Positions 1-9,000 of a stretch of 60,458 nucleotides of DNA are shown in pieces. The position numbers and the translations under genes are program-made. The notes under the pieces are model-generated. The model was not told the DNA's origin, searched no databases, and saw only the letters and a list, made by a program, of their open reading frames with translations. Every line of letters begins with the position of its first letter. Within the stretch, counting starts at the first letter, position 1. Origin of the DNA: Bacteroidales bacterium (GTDB taxonomy: Bacteria; Bacteroidota; Bacteroidia; Bacteroidales; Muribaculaceae); the NCBI GenBank assembly GCA_900770215.1, contig CAAGJW010000075.1:1-60458 (forward strand). The letters are read 5' to 3'.

Positions 1-75
1 CATGCCTTCTTCATAGTGAAGGCGGATGACCTCGTTGAAATAAAGCCTCTGCTTTTCTGTGTGTAATTGATACAT
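1..75 (-). CDS. N-terminal fragment, possibly a transposase or HTH protein
   Basis: Only the first 25 codons lie in the window; the gene runs off the left edge. The ATG is at 75-73 on the minus strand. The peptide (MYQLHTEK..., ending LHYEEGM) is charged and helical, resembling the N-terminus of helix-turn-helix transposase-type proteins, but it is too short to assign. Its start lies just outside a 7-bp inverted repeat (78-98) and faces an LRR gene that lacks a normal 5' end, which would fit a mobile-element boundary. That is inference from context. Confidence 0.4.
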   Translation of the reverse strand, partial: MYQLHTEKQRLYFNEVIRLHYEEGM

Positions 76-77
76 CT

Positions 78-105
78 TTGACTCTGTTTATGAGTCAACT
101 TTTTT
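78..105. repeat. 7-bp inverted repeat followed by a T run
   Basis: TTGACTC (78-84) and GAGTCAA (92-98) are perfect inverted copies around a 7-nt loop, followed by CTTTTTT. It could be a terminator, an operator for the divergent gene at 1-75, or part of an element end. It lies exactly where the LRR reading frame loses its expected start. Confidence 0.4.
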
Positions 106-118
106 CAGGCAAAGACAG

Positions 119-1183
119 ATGCCCCTTCTCACTTCGTTCACATGGCCTGAGGGCATGTCGGTAAGAACATTTACTATCAAGAATTGCCCGAAGCTGGCCA
201 CGCTCAACCTGGCCAACGCCTCCAGCTTGCGCAGCCTTTATTGCAACAATGACGCAATCACCACGCTCACCTTGCCCGATGCCGAATATCTCTCTTCGAT
301 AAATGCCAGCCACAACAATATTAGTTCGCTCAACGTGAGCGACCTCACGGCATTGACCGACCTCAATCTGAGCTACAACCAGCTCAGCTCGATCGATGTG
401 AGTGAAAACACCAAACTCACAACTCTCACGCTGAACAACAACAACCTGAGCAGTATCGACCTGACGGCCAATACCAGCATAACATCGCTTTGGCTGAACA
501 ACAACAACTTGAGCACAATCGACTTGAGTTCTCTCACCTCGGCCCAACAGGTGCATCTCGAACACAACAACCTGGCCAGCGTCGATGTGAGCCCTCTGGC
601 AAGTTCGAACTTTGTGTATCTGTACCTGAACAACAACAAACTCACCGGAGTGGACCTGAGCAAAATCACCAACTTGAATGAACTCGATGTCGACTCCAAC
701 TACCTCACGAGTCTCGATCTGAGCACTGTCACCTACCGCTGGCTTGAGCCCAAGATGTCCTACAACGGCCGTCAAGTGAGCGTAGAGGGCACGCTGAGCA
801 ATGGCACTCCTGTATACAAACTCGCTGTGAGCGACCTGGCAGGCCTGCTGGGCAACGGCTTCGACGCCACCAGGGTGGCCAGCTGGGACGAGGGCGCAAC
901 CCTCGACAACGGTGAGCTCACCATCACCGCCGACACCGTGTGGTACACCTACAACACTGGCTTCACTGGCAGCAGCAAAGCTGCCAAGACTGCCAAGTTC
1001 TACCTTGCTATCGACAAGAAGGTGCCCACCGCAGTCAACACTGTCGACGCTGCTGCAGTGCCCGTGGGTGTGACCTACTACAACACCCTGGGTGTAGCCG
1101 CCCGCGAGCCCTTCGAGGGCATCAACATCGTGGTCACCCGCTACAGCAATGGCAGAACCACGACCACCAAGGTGCTCAAGTAA
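119..1183 (+). CDS. Leucine-rich-repeat surface protein, 5' end probably missing
   Basis: About 354 residues. From roughly residue 25 to 205 it consists of 21-residue leucine-rich repeats of the bacterial surface type (pattern LxxLxLxxNxLxSIDLSxxT). A linker follows, then a C-terminal segment ending in a short beta-rich tail (YYNTLGVAAREPFEGINIVV, then a basic end) like the sorting or anchoring tails of secreted Bacteroidales proteins. Such proteins normally begin with a signal peptide; none is present, and the frame is open only from position 71. The first ATG (119) falls inside what looks like the first repeat or cap region. The gene is therefore probably 5'-truncated, or its real start was displaced by a rearrangement near 70-118. 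The role, presumably adhesion or ligand binding at the surface, is inferred from the fold. Confidence 0.75.
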   Translation: MPLLTSFTWPEGMSVRTFTIKNCPKLATLNLANASSLRSLYCNNDAITTLTLPDAEYLSSINASHNNISSLNVSDLTALTDLNLSYNQLSSIDVSENTKLTTLTLNNNNLSSIDLTANTSITSLWLNNNNLSTIDLSSLTSAQQVHLEHNNLASVDVSPLASSNFVYLYLNNNKLTGVDLSKITNLNELDVDSNYLTSLDLSTVTYRWLEPKMSYNGRQVSVEGTLSNGTPVYKLAVSDLAGLLGNGFDATRVASWDEGATLDNGELTITADTVWYTYNTGFTGSSKAAKTAKFYLAIDKKVPTAVNTVDAAAVPVGVTYYNTLGVAAREPFEGINIVVTRYSNGRTTTTKVLK

Positions 1184-1222
1184 AGCTGCCGGCCACAATG
1201 GCTGATGGCTGAATGCCAACAC

Positions 1223-1271
1223 AAGGCCTCCCGCCCGAGCACAACAATTGGGCTTGCGGGAGGCCTTTTTT
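1223..1271 (+). terminator. Rho-independent terminator after the LRR gene
   Basis: A 12-bp GC-rich stem, AAGGCCTCCCGC (1223-1234) against GCGGGAGGCCTT (1256-1267), is followed by a T run. It ends 40-90 bp downstream of the LRR stop and just before the hflX promoter. Confidence 0.85.
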
Positions 1272-1292
1272 ATGGGCGGTGCTTTGGCTAAT

Positions 1293-1324
1293 TTTGCTTG
1301 CGAGCATTATTTTTATTACTTTTG
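1293..1324 (+). promoter_or_regulatory. Bacteroidota-type promoter of hflX
   Basis: TTTG (1293-1296), 20 bp, then TACTTTTG (1317-1324) matches the -33/-7 consensus. The transcript would start about 55 nt before the ATG at 1388. Confidence 0.65.
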
Positions 1325-1387
1325 CAGCTGCTGCCACTGGAGGCTGTTGAGCCCGAAGTGTGCAGGGAAGTATTTTTTGTTACGACT

Positions 1388-2629
1388 ATGGGATTACTTG
1401 ATGATAAAAAGCGTGTCAACGACCTCGAGCAGGAGCGTGCCGTGCTTGTGGGGCTCATCACGCCCACGCAAAACGAGGCCAAGGCCGGTGAGTATCTCGA
1501 CGAGCTGGCCTTCCTGGCCGACACCGCCGGCGCAGTGACCGAGAAGCGGTTCTTGCAGCGCTGTGATGCGCCCAACAGCACCTCGTTTGTGGGCAAGGGC
1601 AAGCTGGCCGAGATAGCCAGCTATGTGCACGACCACGAGATAGGGCTGGTGATCTTCGACGACGACCTCACGCCCAAGCAGATGGCCCACATCGAGAAGG
1701 AGACGGGCGTGAAGGTGCTCGACCGCACCACCCTCATTCTCGACATTTTTGCCCGCCGTGCCCAGACGGCCAACGCCAAGATGCAGGTGGAGCTGGCACA
1801 GTACCAGTACTTGCTGCCCCGCCTCACCGGCATGTGGACCCACCTCGAGCGCCAGCGCGGCGGCATAGGCATGCGTGGCCCTGGCGAGGAGCAAATCGAG
1901 ACCGACCGCCGCATTGTGAAAACCAAGATATCGCTCTTGAAGCAGAAGCTGGCCGCCTGGGACAAGCAGAAGGTGATACAGCGCAAAAACCGCGGCAAGC
2001 TCACCCGCATCGCCCTCGTGGGCTACACCAATGTGGGCAAGTCGACCCTCATGAATGTGCTCTCCAAGAGCGACGTCTTTGCCGAGAACAAGCTCTTTGC
2101 CACGCTCGACACCACCGTGCGCAAGGTGGTGATTCAGAACCTGCCCTTCCTGCTCACCGACACGGTGGGCTTCATACGCAAGCTGCCCACCCACCTGGTA
2201 GAGTCGTTCAAGACCACGCTCGACGAGGTGCGCGATGCCGACATCCTGGTGCACGTGGTCGACATCTCGCACCCGCAATTTGAAGAGCAAATCGAGGTGG
2301 TCAACAAGACGCTGCAAGAGGTGTGCGACGCTGGCAACAAGGAGATGATCATGGTGTTCAACAAGATCGACCAGTTCTCCTATGTGCCCAAAGACGACGA
2401 CGACCTCACCCCACGCCAGCGCGAGAACATACCGCTCGACGAGCTCAAGTCGACCTGGATGGCCCGCATGGGCGACAACTGCGTCTTCATCTCGGCCAAG
2501 AAGCGCGAGAATATAGAGGAACTCAAGCGCCTGCTCTACAACAAGGCCAAGGCCATACACATGCAGCGCTTCCCCTACAACGACTTCCTGTACAACACCT
2601 ACGACGACCTCGACGACCCGCAAGGATAG
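1388..2629 (+). CDS. hflX: GTPase HflX
   Basis: Ribosome-associated GTPase that splits stalled or heat-damaged ribosomes. The protein has 413 residues if it starts at ATG 1388, which I prefer: the frame is open to 1298, but that stretch contains the promoter -7 box and a hydrophobic, non-homologous peptide. The N-terminal HflX domain has the glycine-rich FVGKGKL segment (about residues 58-64). The GTPase domain carries G1 (GYTNVGKST, from 212), G3 (DTVGF, from 258) and G4 (NKID, from 325). It sits between a strong terminator and a sugar transferase, with its own promoter. Confidence 0.95.
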   Translation: MGLLDDKKRVNDLEQERAVLVGLITPTQNEAKAGEYLDELAFLADTAGAVTEKRFLQRCDAPNSTSFVGKGKLAEIASYVHDHEIGLVIFDDDLTPKQMAHIEKETGVKVLDRTTLILDIFARRAQTANAKMQVELAQYQYLLPRLTGMWTHLERQRGGIGMRGPGEEQIETDRRIVKTKISLLKQKLAAWDKQKVIQRKNRGKLTRIALVGYTNVGKSTLMNVLSKSDVFAENKLFATLDTTVRKVVIQNLPFLLTDTVGFIRKLPTHLVESFKTTLDEVRDADILVHVVDISHPQFEEQIEVVNKTLQEVCDAGNKEMIMVFNKIDQFSYVPKDDDDLTPRQRENIPLDELKSTWMARMGDNCVFISAKKRENIEELKRLLYNKAKAIHMQRFPYNDFLYNTYDDLDDPQG

Positions 2630-2674
2630 CCCCGTTAGTTTTATTCAATTCATCCATCACTCAACCCCGCTCAC

Positions 2675-3397
2675 ATGATGATACCCAAAGTGATACATTA
2701 TTGCTGGTTTGGCGGCAACCCTCTGCCCGAGAGCGCCCGGCAGTGCATCGCCTCGTGGAGCAAGTTCATGCCCGGCTATGAAATAAAAGAATGGAACGAG
2801 TCAAACTTCGATGTGAACAGCATCGCCTACACCCGCGAAGCCTACCGGCTCAAGAAATATGCCTTTGTGAGCGACTATGCCCGCTTCAGTGTGCTCTATC
2901 GCGAGGGTGGACTCTACTTCGACACCGATGTTGAGCTCATTGCTCCGCTCGACGACATCGTAGGGCGCGGCCCCTTCATGGGCTGTGAGGCCCCGCAAGA
3001 CGGGCATGACGCTGGCGGCAGTTGCAGCGTGGCCCCCGGCCTGGGTCTGGGCGCGCCTGCGGGCCTTGAGCTCTACAGGCACATCATCGACTGGTACTGC
3101 AATCATCATTTTGCGACATGGGACGGTAAGTTCACTGGCACCGTGGTCGACGTGGTGAGTGCCCTGCTTGCCAGCCAGCCGGCCCGCGAGCTCGATGGCG
3201 GCCTGCGCCAGGTGGGCGACATCACCATCTATCCGCCCGAGTACTTCTGCCCCAAGAATTATTTCACTGGCGAGCTGCACATCACTCCCGCCACCCGTTC
3301 CATTCACCACTATGCCGCCACGTGGGTCGACCACCGCACCCTGTGGCAGCGCCTGGCCAAGCGCCTGCGCTTCATCGCTGCCCGCCTCAACCTGTAG
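2675..3397 (+). CDS. GT32-type glycosyltransferase (OCH1/capsular sugar transferase family)
   Basis: 240 residues. The N-terminus (PKVIHYCWFGG) and the later DxD metal/nucleotide-sugar motif inside YFDTDVEL (about residues 88-95) are hallmarks of the DXD sugar-binding GT32 family. These enzymes add hexoses to lipopolysaccharide, capsule or glycoproteins in the cytoplasm. Two consecutive ATGs (2675 and 2678) are both plausible starts. It lies 45 bp after hflX, so co-transcription is possible, and no other glycan genes are adjacent. The donor and acceptor sugars cannot be told from the sequence. Confidence 0.85.
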   Translation: MMIPKVIHYCWFGGNPLPESARQCIASWSKFMPGYEIKEWNESNFDVNSIAYTREAYRLKKYAFVSDYARFSVLYREGGLYFDTDVELIAPLDDIVGRGPFMGCEAPQDGHDAGGSCSVAPGLGLGAPAGLELYRHIIDWYCNHHFATWDGKFTGTVVDVVSALLASQPARELDGGLRQVGDITIYPPEYFCPKNYFTGELHITPATRSIHHYAATWVDHRTLWQRLAKRLRFIAARLNL

Positions 3398-3404
3398 ACC
3401 ACTT

Positions 3405-4736
3405 TTATATAAAAGGTGTCATATACACAGGCAGCAACACCGTCTCACCATCCCGCTGCAAATCCTTAGTATAGATGAGGTAACGCTTGTCGACCAAGTG
3501 GGAAAACTTCTTGCAAAATTCATCGAGTGACGTGTGGGTCCTGTAGCCCGATGATTTCACCTCGATGGGTTGCAACTTGGCTCCGCGCGAGAGCAAGAAA
3601 TCGATTTCATAGTTGTGGGTGGCATCCTTTGCCCAGGTGTAGTAGAACAGCTTGTTGCCTGCTGTTGCCAGCATCTGCGCCACAACGTTCTCATACACAT
3701 AACCCAAATTGGCACTTAGCTTATCGCTCAGCAGCTTCTGGTAAATGATATTCTCGGTGTGGCTTTTGTCCCAGAAAGCCAGAGTGACGAAGAGGCCCGT
3801 GTCGGCGGTGAAAATCTTGTATTTTGAAATGTCCTTGGTAAGTGACATACCCACATTGGGGTCGTTGGAATGAAAAGAGAAAAGCACAGTCTTGCTGTCC
3901 TCGAGGTCTTTCAGCAACTCTGTCATCTTGTCTTGGCCCACGTCGCCCACCACAGCATAGGGCTTGTAGCGATTGCTGGCCTTGCTCAGCTGTGAAGGTA
4001 TCTCCATGTAGAGGGTCTCCAAGCGTCCCGTGGGGTCGAGTTTTTGGAAATCGTCTTGATAGATTCTTATGATATTACGCTTTGTAGCGTCGACCAAGCT
4101 CATATTGTTGGTATTGATATAGGTGCTTACTGCCTGTGGCATGCCTCCCACGAGCATATAGAGCCTGAACTCCCGCATTTTCAGCCTGTGAGCCGCAGCT
4201 AAGGGCAACCGTTTCTCAAAGAATGTGCGCAACAGCGGCACCGTAGCCGTGTCGCCCAGTGCCCAGCGAAACTCCTCGTAATCCATGGGGAAGAGCGTAA
4301 CGCGCTCTTCCTCGCTGGGAATCGTGATTTGCCTAGTGTTCTTCTTGATGCTTATGAGCGAACCCGTCTCGATATAGTCGTATCGGCCGTCCTTCACTAG
4401 ATACTTGATGGCTTGGCGGGCAAGAGGGCAGTTTTGCACCTCGTCGAACACGATGACCGACTTGCGCTCTTTCAGCACAACATGATAGATCGATTGCAAT
4501 TGCAGGAAAATGAAATCCAAATCCATCAAGTCGTCAAACAGAGCCTTCACTTCTCGTGAAGCCTCGTTGAAGTCGATGAGAATGTAGGACTCGTATTCTT
4601 TTTTGGCAAATTGCTCAACAAGCGTTGACTTGCCCACACGGCGTGCGCCTTCAATCAGGATGGCAGTCTTGCCATTTTGGGTCTGTTTCCATTCCAAGAG
4701 GCGGTCGTAGAGTTTGCGTTTGAATATTCGTTCCAT
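3405..4736 (-). CDS. AAA-family ATPase with DUF4143 (PD-(D/E)XK-like) C-terminal domain
   Basis: 443 residues. Walker A is GARRVGKST (30-38) and Walker B is SVIVFDEV (93-100); both belong to the AAA_14/DUF4143 family common in Bacteroidales. Near the C-terminus EIDFLL (377-382) and IEVKSS (391-396) recreate the D...ExK signature of the PD-(D/E)XK nuclease fold typical of DUF4143. Function in this family is unsettled; links to stress or mobile DNA have been suggested. The gene is single, convergent with the GT32 gene (8 bp between stops), and transcribed from a promoter whose -33 box lies in the first copy of a 33-bp repeat array. Confidence 0.9.
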   Translation of the reverse strand: MERIFKRKLYDRLLEWKQTQNGKTAILIEGARRVGKSTLVEQFAKKEYESYILIDFNEASREVKALFDDLMDLDFIFLQLQSIYHVVLKERKSVIVFDEVQNCPLARQAIKYLVKDGRYDYIETGSLISIKKNTRQITIPSEEERVTLFPMDYEEFRWALGDTATVPLLRTFFEKRLPLAAAHRLKMREFRLYMLVGGMPQAVSTYINTNNMSLVDATKRNIIRIYQDDFQKLDPTGRLETLYMEIPSQLSKASNRYKPYAVVGDVGQDKMTELLKDLEDSKTVLFSFHSNDPNVGMSLTKDISKYKIFTADTGLFVTLAFWDKSHTENIIYQKLLSDKLSANLGYVYENVVAQMLATAGNKLFYYTWAKDATHNYEIDFLLSRGAKLQPIEVKSSGYRTHTSLDEFCKKFSHLVDKRYLIYTKDLQRDGETVLLPVYMTPFI

Positions 4737-4767
4737 AATTAGCTGGGTGTGATGAAGTAATGCATTA

Positions 4768-4799
4768 CAAATATAGTACTGTTTTTGATTTTACGCAAA
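4768..4799 (-). promoter_or_regulatory. Promoter of the AAA/DUF4143 gene, overlapping a phased repeat
   Basis: On the minus strand TTTG (complement of 4796-4799), 20 bp, then TATATTTG (complement of 4768-4775). The predicted transcript starts about 25 nt before the ATG at 4736. The -33 TTTG is part of the first ATTTGCGT box of the repeat array, so a protein binding that box would compete with or contact RNA polymerase. Confidence 0.7.
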
Positions 4800-4899
4800 T
4801 GTTTTTGGGCGATTTATCCGAAAATACGTAAATTTAAAATCGGAAAATACCGGAAAATACGCAAATTTGAAATTCAGAAATATAGGAAAATACGCAAAT
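4793..4899. repeat. Four boxes repeated with an exact 33-bp period
   Basis: ACGCAAAT occurs at 4793, 4859 and 4892, with ACGTAAAT at 4826: successive spacings of 33, 33 and 33 bp. Copies 2-4 are each preceded by a conserved (C/G)GAAAAT, giving the extended core GGAAAATACGCAAAT. The rest of each unit is AT-rich and less conserved. 33 bp is close to three helical turns, so all boxes face the same side of the DNA. Confidence 0.85.
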
Positions 4900-4962
4900 C
4901 TTGAGATTTTGAGCGGTGCTGAAGTCGACAACCGCTCGAAATAAACCGTTGTGGTGATGTGT

Positions 4963-4999
4963 AAAAAAAATCTCGCGGAATTTTATTCGCGAGATTTTT
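4963..4999 (-). terminator. Terminator of the gdx-nim pair
   Basis: TCTCGCG (4971-4977) pairs with CGCGAGA (4988-4994), flanked by A and T runs. Read on the minus strand it ends in eight T residues. It lies 36 bp beyond the stop of the Nim-like gene. The plus strand also has a T run, but no plus-strand gene points here. Confidence 0.8.
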
Positions 5000-5034
5000 C
5001 TTGTAGTGGCATGAGGCAGGGCGCAATCATGTGG

Positions 5035-5538
5035 TCACTTGCGCCGCGCCACAAGCTCGATAGCCTCCTTGCCCGTGATGTGGTCGATGGTGATTTCCAC
5101 CATGTGCAAGTGGGAAAAACCCTTGTCAATCTCGTGCTTCAAGCCTGCGTCGTCGCCGGGGTTGAAGCGCTGTCCAAGCCAGGTGAGCGCCTGCAGCTTC
5201 TCGGCATCGTTGTCGATAAAGCGCACGTGACCAAACACGATGACACTGCTAAAATAGGTAGTGTACTCATCACGCACCACATCGTCCTTGTCGACGACGG
5301 TCATCGACACCTTGTCGTGAGCGCGCATGGCATCTACCTTGTGCCCCGCAACGGCCGTGTGAAAATACAGTTTGCCCTCCCTATACACATAGTTCACTGG
5401 CACGCCATAGGGATAGCCATTGTCGCCAATCACGCTGAGCACGCCATAGGTTGCACGGCCCAGTATCTCCTCGCATTGCGCCATGCTGAGTTGCTGGCGT
5501 TTGCGACGCATGGGGCGGAAAACGTCTTCTTTTGTCAT
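5035..5538 (-). CDS. Pyridoxamine 5'-phosphate oxidase-like flavoprotein (NimA-like)
   Basis: 167 residues covering one FMN-binding split-barrel domain. The order RxRQQLS...GVLSVIGDNGYPYGVPVNYVY...KLYFHTAVAGHKVDA is typical of the small family that includes 5-nitroimidazole reductases (NimA) and heme or F420/FMN proteins. The substrate cannot be deduced. It begins 19 bp after the SMR transporter stop on the same strand and shares its terminator, so the two form an operon. Resistance to nitroimidazoles is possible but not shown. Confidence 0.85.
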   Translation of the reverse strand: MTKEDVFRPMRRKRQQLSMAQCEEILGRATYGVLSVIGDNGYPYGVPVNYVYREGKLYFHTAVAGHKVDAMRAHDKVSMTVVDKDDVVRDEYTTYFSSVIVFGHVRFIDNDAEKLQALTWLGQRFNPGDDAGLKHEIDKGFSHLHMVEITIDHITGKEAIELVARRK

Positions 5539-5557
5539 AATCTTCTTTATCTTTTTA

Positions 5558-5884
5558 TTAGTTTGAGGTGAGTTTAAGCCCGATTACCGAGGCAATAATC
5601 ATGAGAGTGAAAATCAATTGTCCTGCCGAGAGCGGTTCTTTAAGCACCAGGGCGCTGAGCAACACCGTGCCCACAGCCCCTATGACAGTCCACACAGGAT
5701 AGGCGATGCTCAGGGGCAACGACCGCGAGGCATGCATGAGCAGCAACATGCTGGCAACGACCGAAACGGCAAAGCCCACAAGCCACAGCGCATGGGCCAA
5801 TCCACAAACCAATTTGGCCTTTCCCAAGCAGAATGTGAAAGAGCACTCGCACAGGCCGGCCACAATCAAAATAATCCAGTTCAT
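5558..5884 (-). CDS. SMR-family transporter, guanidinium exporter (Gdx/SugE)-like
   Basis: 108 residues and four membrane segments, the usual SMR length. The essential glutamate is E13 in AGLCECS. The second and third helices (LPLSIAYPVWTVIGAVG) resemble Gdx/SugE rather than EmrE. Gdx proteins export guanidinium by proton antiport as dual-topology dimers. Proline and valine at two positions of the usual AYAVWTGIGAVG stretch make the substrate uncertain. I chose the ATG at 5884; the open frame extends upstream without homology. A -7 box TATTTTTG (complement of 5956-5963) gives a leader of about 65 nt in which I see no guanidine riboswitch. Confidence 0.85.
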   Translation of the reverse strand: MNWIILIVAGLCECSFTFCLGKAKLVCGLAHALWLVGFAVSVVASMLLLMHASRSLPLSIAYPVWTVIGAVGTVLLSALVLKEPLSAGQLIFTLMIIASVIGLKLTSN

Positions 5885-6007
5885 TAGTTCGTCCTTTTTT
5901 GTGAGGGCTGCAGCAATGGGCCGGCGTCTCCTTCTGAAATCGGGCACACAGGTAGCAAAAATAAACCGAATCCCCAACCTACGCCCGCCCCGCCATGTCC
6001 CCAATTG

Positions 6008-6051
6008 CCCAAAAATAGGCAGGGCCGCACCTCAATGAAGTGACGGCCCTG
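6008..6051 (-). terminator. Terminator of the GLUG-repeat gene
   Basis: CAGGGCCG (6020-6027) pairs with CGGCCCTG (6044-6051), extended inward by a second helix. On the minus strand it is followed by CCTATTTTT. It lies 34 bp past the stop at 6085. Confidence 0.85.
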
Positions 6052-6084
6052 TTCTGGGTTTGTTTCATGATATTGTAGTGACGA

Positions 6085-9000
6085 TTAACGTTGCAACTGC
6101 TTGGTGGCAGTGCCGTCGCTGTAGCGCAGTATCACTACACCGCGGTAGTCGGCATCCACATGCTGGCCTTGCAGGTTGTAGCGGCTGGTCACGATGCGAC
6201 TCTTGCTCGTTGTGGGTGATGTGATGCCAGTGTAGACAAAGCTTATAGTGAGCGGAATGCTGCGGCTCACGCTGCCCATAGTAGCGGTGATAGTGTCGGT
6301 GCCGTTGTAGCTGGATGTGATGCGGGCACGGCTGCCATCGATGACGATGGGCTCGCCAGCGGTCCACATGAGGCCGTCGAGAGTGCTCAGGTCGAAGTCG
6401 TGGATCACCATGTAGCGGGTGTCGTTCTCATCGAGGAAGATGGGCACCGAGGCCACCATCACTGCGGTGTCGCTGCCCAACGAGGCGGGCACAGGATAGC
6501 GGGCAACAGTGGCGGGCGCGTTGTAACCTGCTGCAGCTGTTGTGCCGACATCGACTATCTCGCTGGTAAGGCGGCCTTCGGCGCCAGTGCGGTCAGCTTT
6601 GCCCACAGCAGCGATGTCGCTCATTTGCTTGTCGTAGACACAACCGCTATAGGCAGATGCGGCATTGTAGTAGCCCGAGATTGACCCAACGTTGGCCGAA
6701 GTGCTGTTGTAGCCCTCGAGCCAGCCTGTGTTAAGGCAATCGGTGAGTGTGGCGGGATTGTTCTCATTGATGCGCCCCAGGATGCCGCCTATGCCGTTCA
6801 GACCAGAAATCACGCCCGAGTTGAAGCAACTGGTGATGACAGGCGAACCGCCGCCCACGATGCCGCCTGCAGCAGCTGCGCTGGCGGCCACCTTGGTTGC
6901 GGGATTGGTGATGGCAGCAGTATTGGCACAACGCTCGACAATGAGTTTGTAATTGTCGCTCATGCCCACGATGCCGCCTATATTGCTGGTCGAGGTCGTG
7001 GCTTTGCCCGTGACGATGCCGGCATTGAGGCAATCGACCACAGTGAGGGTGTCGGCAGTAGCACTGGCAGGCCAGTAGCGGCCTATCACGCCACCCAGGC
7101 CAGTTACGCCACCCGACACGGTGCCATAGTTGCGCGCTTGGGTGATGAGACAGCAGGCATCGGCCACGCCGATGATGCCGCCGTGCATATTGCACGTTGA
7201 GGTCTTAGAAGGTGACACGATGCCATAGTTGGTGAGTTGCGAGAGCGTGTCGGTGAGGGCAAAGCCCATGACACCGCCCACATACATCGTGCCCGACACA
7301 GCGCCGCGGTTCACCATGTGGCCATAAGGAGCTGCCCCCTTGCCAGCCACGTAACCCGCCACACCGCCGGTGTAGAAGTTGGTCGAGGTCACTGTGCCAG
7401 TGTTGGTGAGGCTGTCGAGGCGCACGGCATTCTCGGCATAGCCAATCACGCCGCCAGTGTAGTACTGTGAGCCCGTCACGGTGGTGCCATTGGTGCAATT
7501 CACCACGGTGCCGGCGCAGCGACCCACAATGCCGCCAGTGTAGCGCTGGGTGGCAGTGATGGTACCGCTTGCCACATTCAGGTTCTCAATCATGCCTTCC
7601 TCGCCCAGGTAACCCACGAGGCCGGTGGCCTCGGCTGTGGTCGAGATGCTAATGCCGGTCACGGTGTGACCCTCGCCATGCAGGATGCCATTGAATTTCT
7701 TGGCTCCGCCACAGGCAATGCCAGGGATAGCAGTAGTCATGGCAATGTCGGCAGTAAACTTGAAGTGCTTGCCGGCATAGTCGCCATGGTTGGCTGCGAG
7801 TGCCGACTGCTTGGCAAGCTTGGTGAGATCCGACTTGGTGGCGATAATCCAGGGGTCATTCTCGGTGCCCGAGCCGCTCAGTATGTTGCCATAGGCCGAG
7901 ACAGGTATCTGGCGGGTGATGCCGGCATACTTCTCTATCACCTTGTCGTCGCAGAAGGAGTTGTCGCCGTCAAAGGTGAGCACCTTGGTCGCAGTGGGCA
8001 GCGAGAAGTCGTCGCCATCGTCGAGTTTCCAAGTGAGGCCGGTTGCATTGTAGCAGGTGGCCTTCACGCCCTCGGTCATCTCGCGGCGATTCTCGGTGTC
8101 GGCAAAGATGATGGGGAAGCTGGTGATCATGGCTGCGTCGAGCGAGGCAAACTTGGTGAGTTGCGGATAGGTTGTGCCGTTGGCGGTCCAGCGGTCGCCA
8201 TAGGTGCCAGCGATGATTTGGCGGGTGAGGCGGCCCTCGATGCCGCTGGCCTTGATGTTGTTGAGTATCGTGATTTGCGAGTCGTAGACCACATTTTCAA
8301 ATTTTCCATCATTCACGCCAGCCACAGCACCAGCTGCGTCGACGTTGCTGGTGTAGTTGACCACTCCTGTAGCCAAGCTGTTGCTCACCATGCCGGTGGC
8401 CATGTTGCTTGCCACAATGCCGCCCACGTTGGCTTGTGCAGTGACGTTGCCCGAGGCCAGGCAGTTGTCGATAGTGCCCGAATTGGTAGAGGCAATGCAG
8501 GCCAGGTAGCTGGCTGCCGTGCCGGTGAGTGAGCCGGCATACTGGCAACCGGTGATGGTGCCATTGTTGACGCAAGCAATGCCAGCCACACGGTTGGATG
8601 CGCCCGAGAGGGTGATATTGGAGCCCACATAGCAGTCGGTGATGCTGCCAGTGCTCTCTACCTGATAGGCAATGCCGCCCCAAGAGCCGCCTGCTGCACG
8701 GCTAAGCAGTGTTGCGGGAAGCACTTTCACGTCGGCAATGGTGCCAAAGACACGTCCAGCTATCACTCCGCTGTTGAGATAGAGTCCCACCGAGCAGGTG
8801 GCGTCGATGGTGAGGTTCTTCACCACGCCCGTGATGGCAATGTCGCCAAAGAGGCCACTCTGCCGCACTTGGTTGGTATGGTTGGTGAGTTTCCAATTTT
8901 TGAGCGAGTGGCCTGCACCGTCAAATGTTCCGGCAAATGGATAGGCTGGATTGAGTCCAATGCAGGCAAAGGAGTCGTCGCTCTGCATGTCGATGTCGGC

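Noticed and set aside
4793..4899. CRISPR array
   Set aside because: The conserved part of each unit is only about 8-17 bp and the intervening sequences are AT-rich and partly related; no cas genes nearby.
5885..5960. A guanidine riboswitch in the SMR leader
   Set aside because: The leader lacks the conserved guanidine-I, -II or -III sequence blocks as far as I can see by eye.
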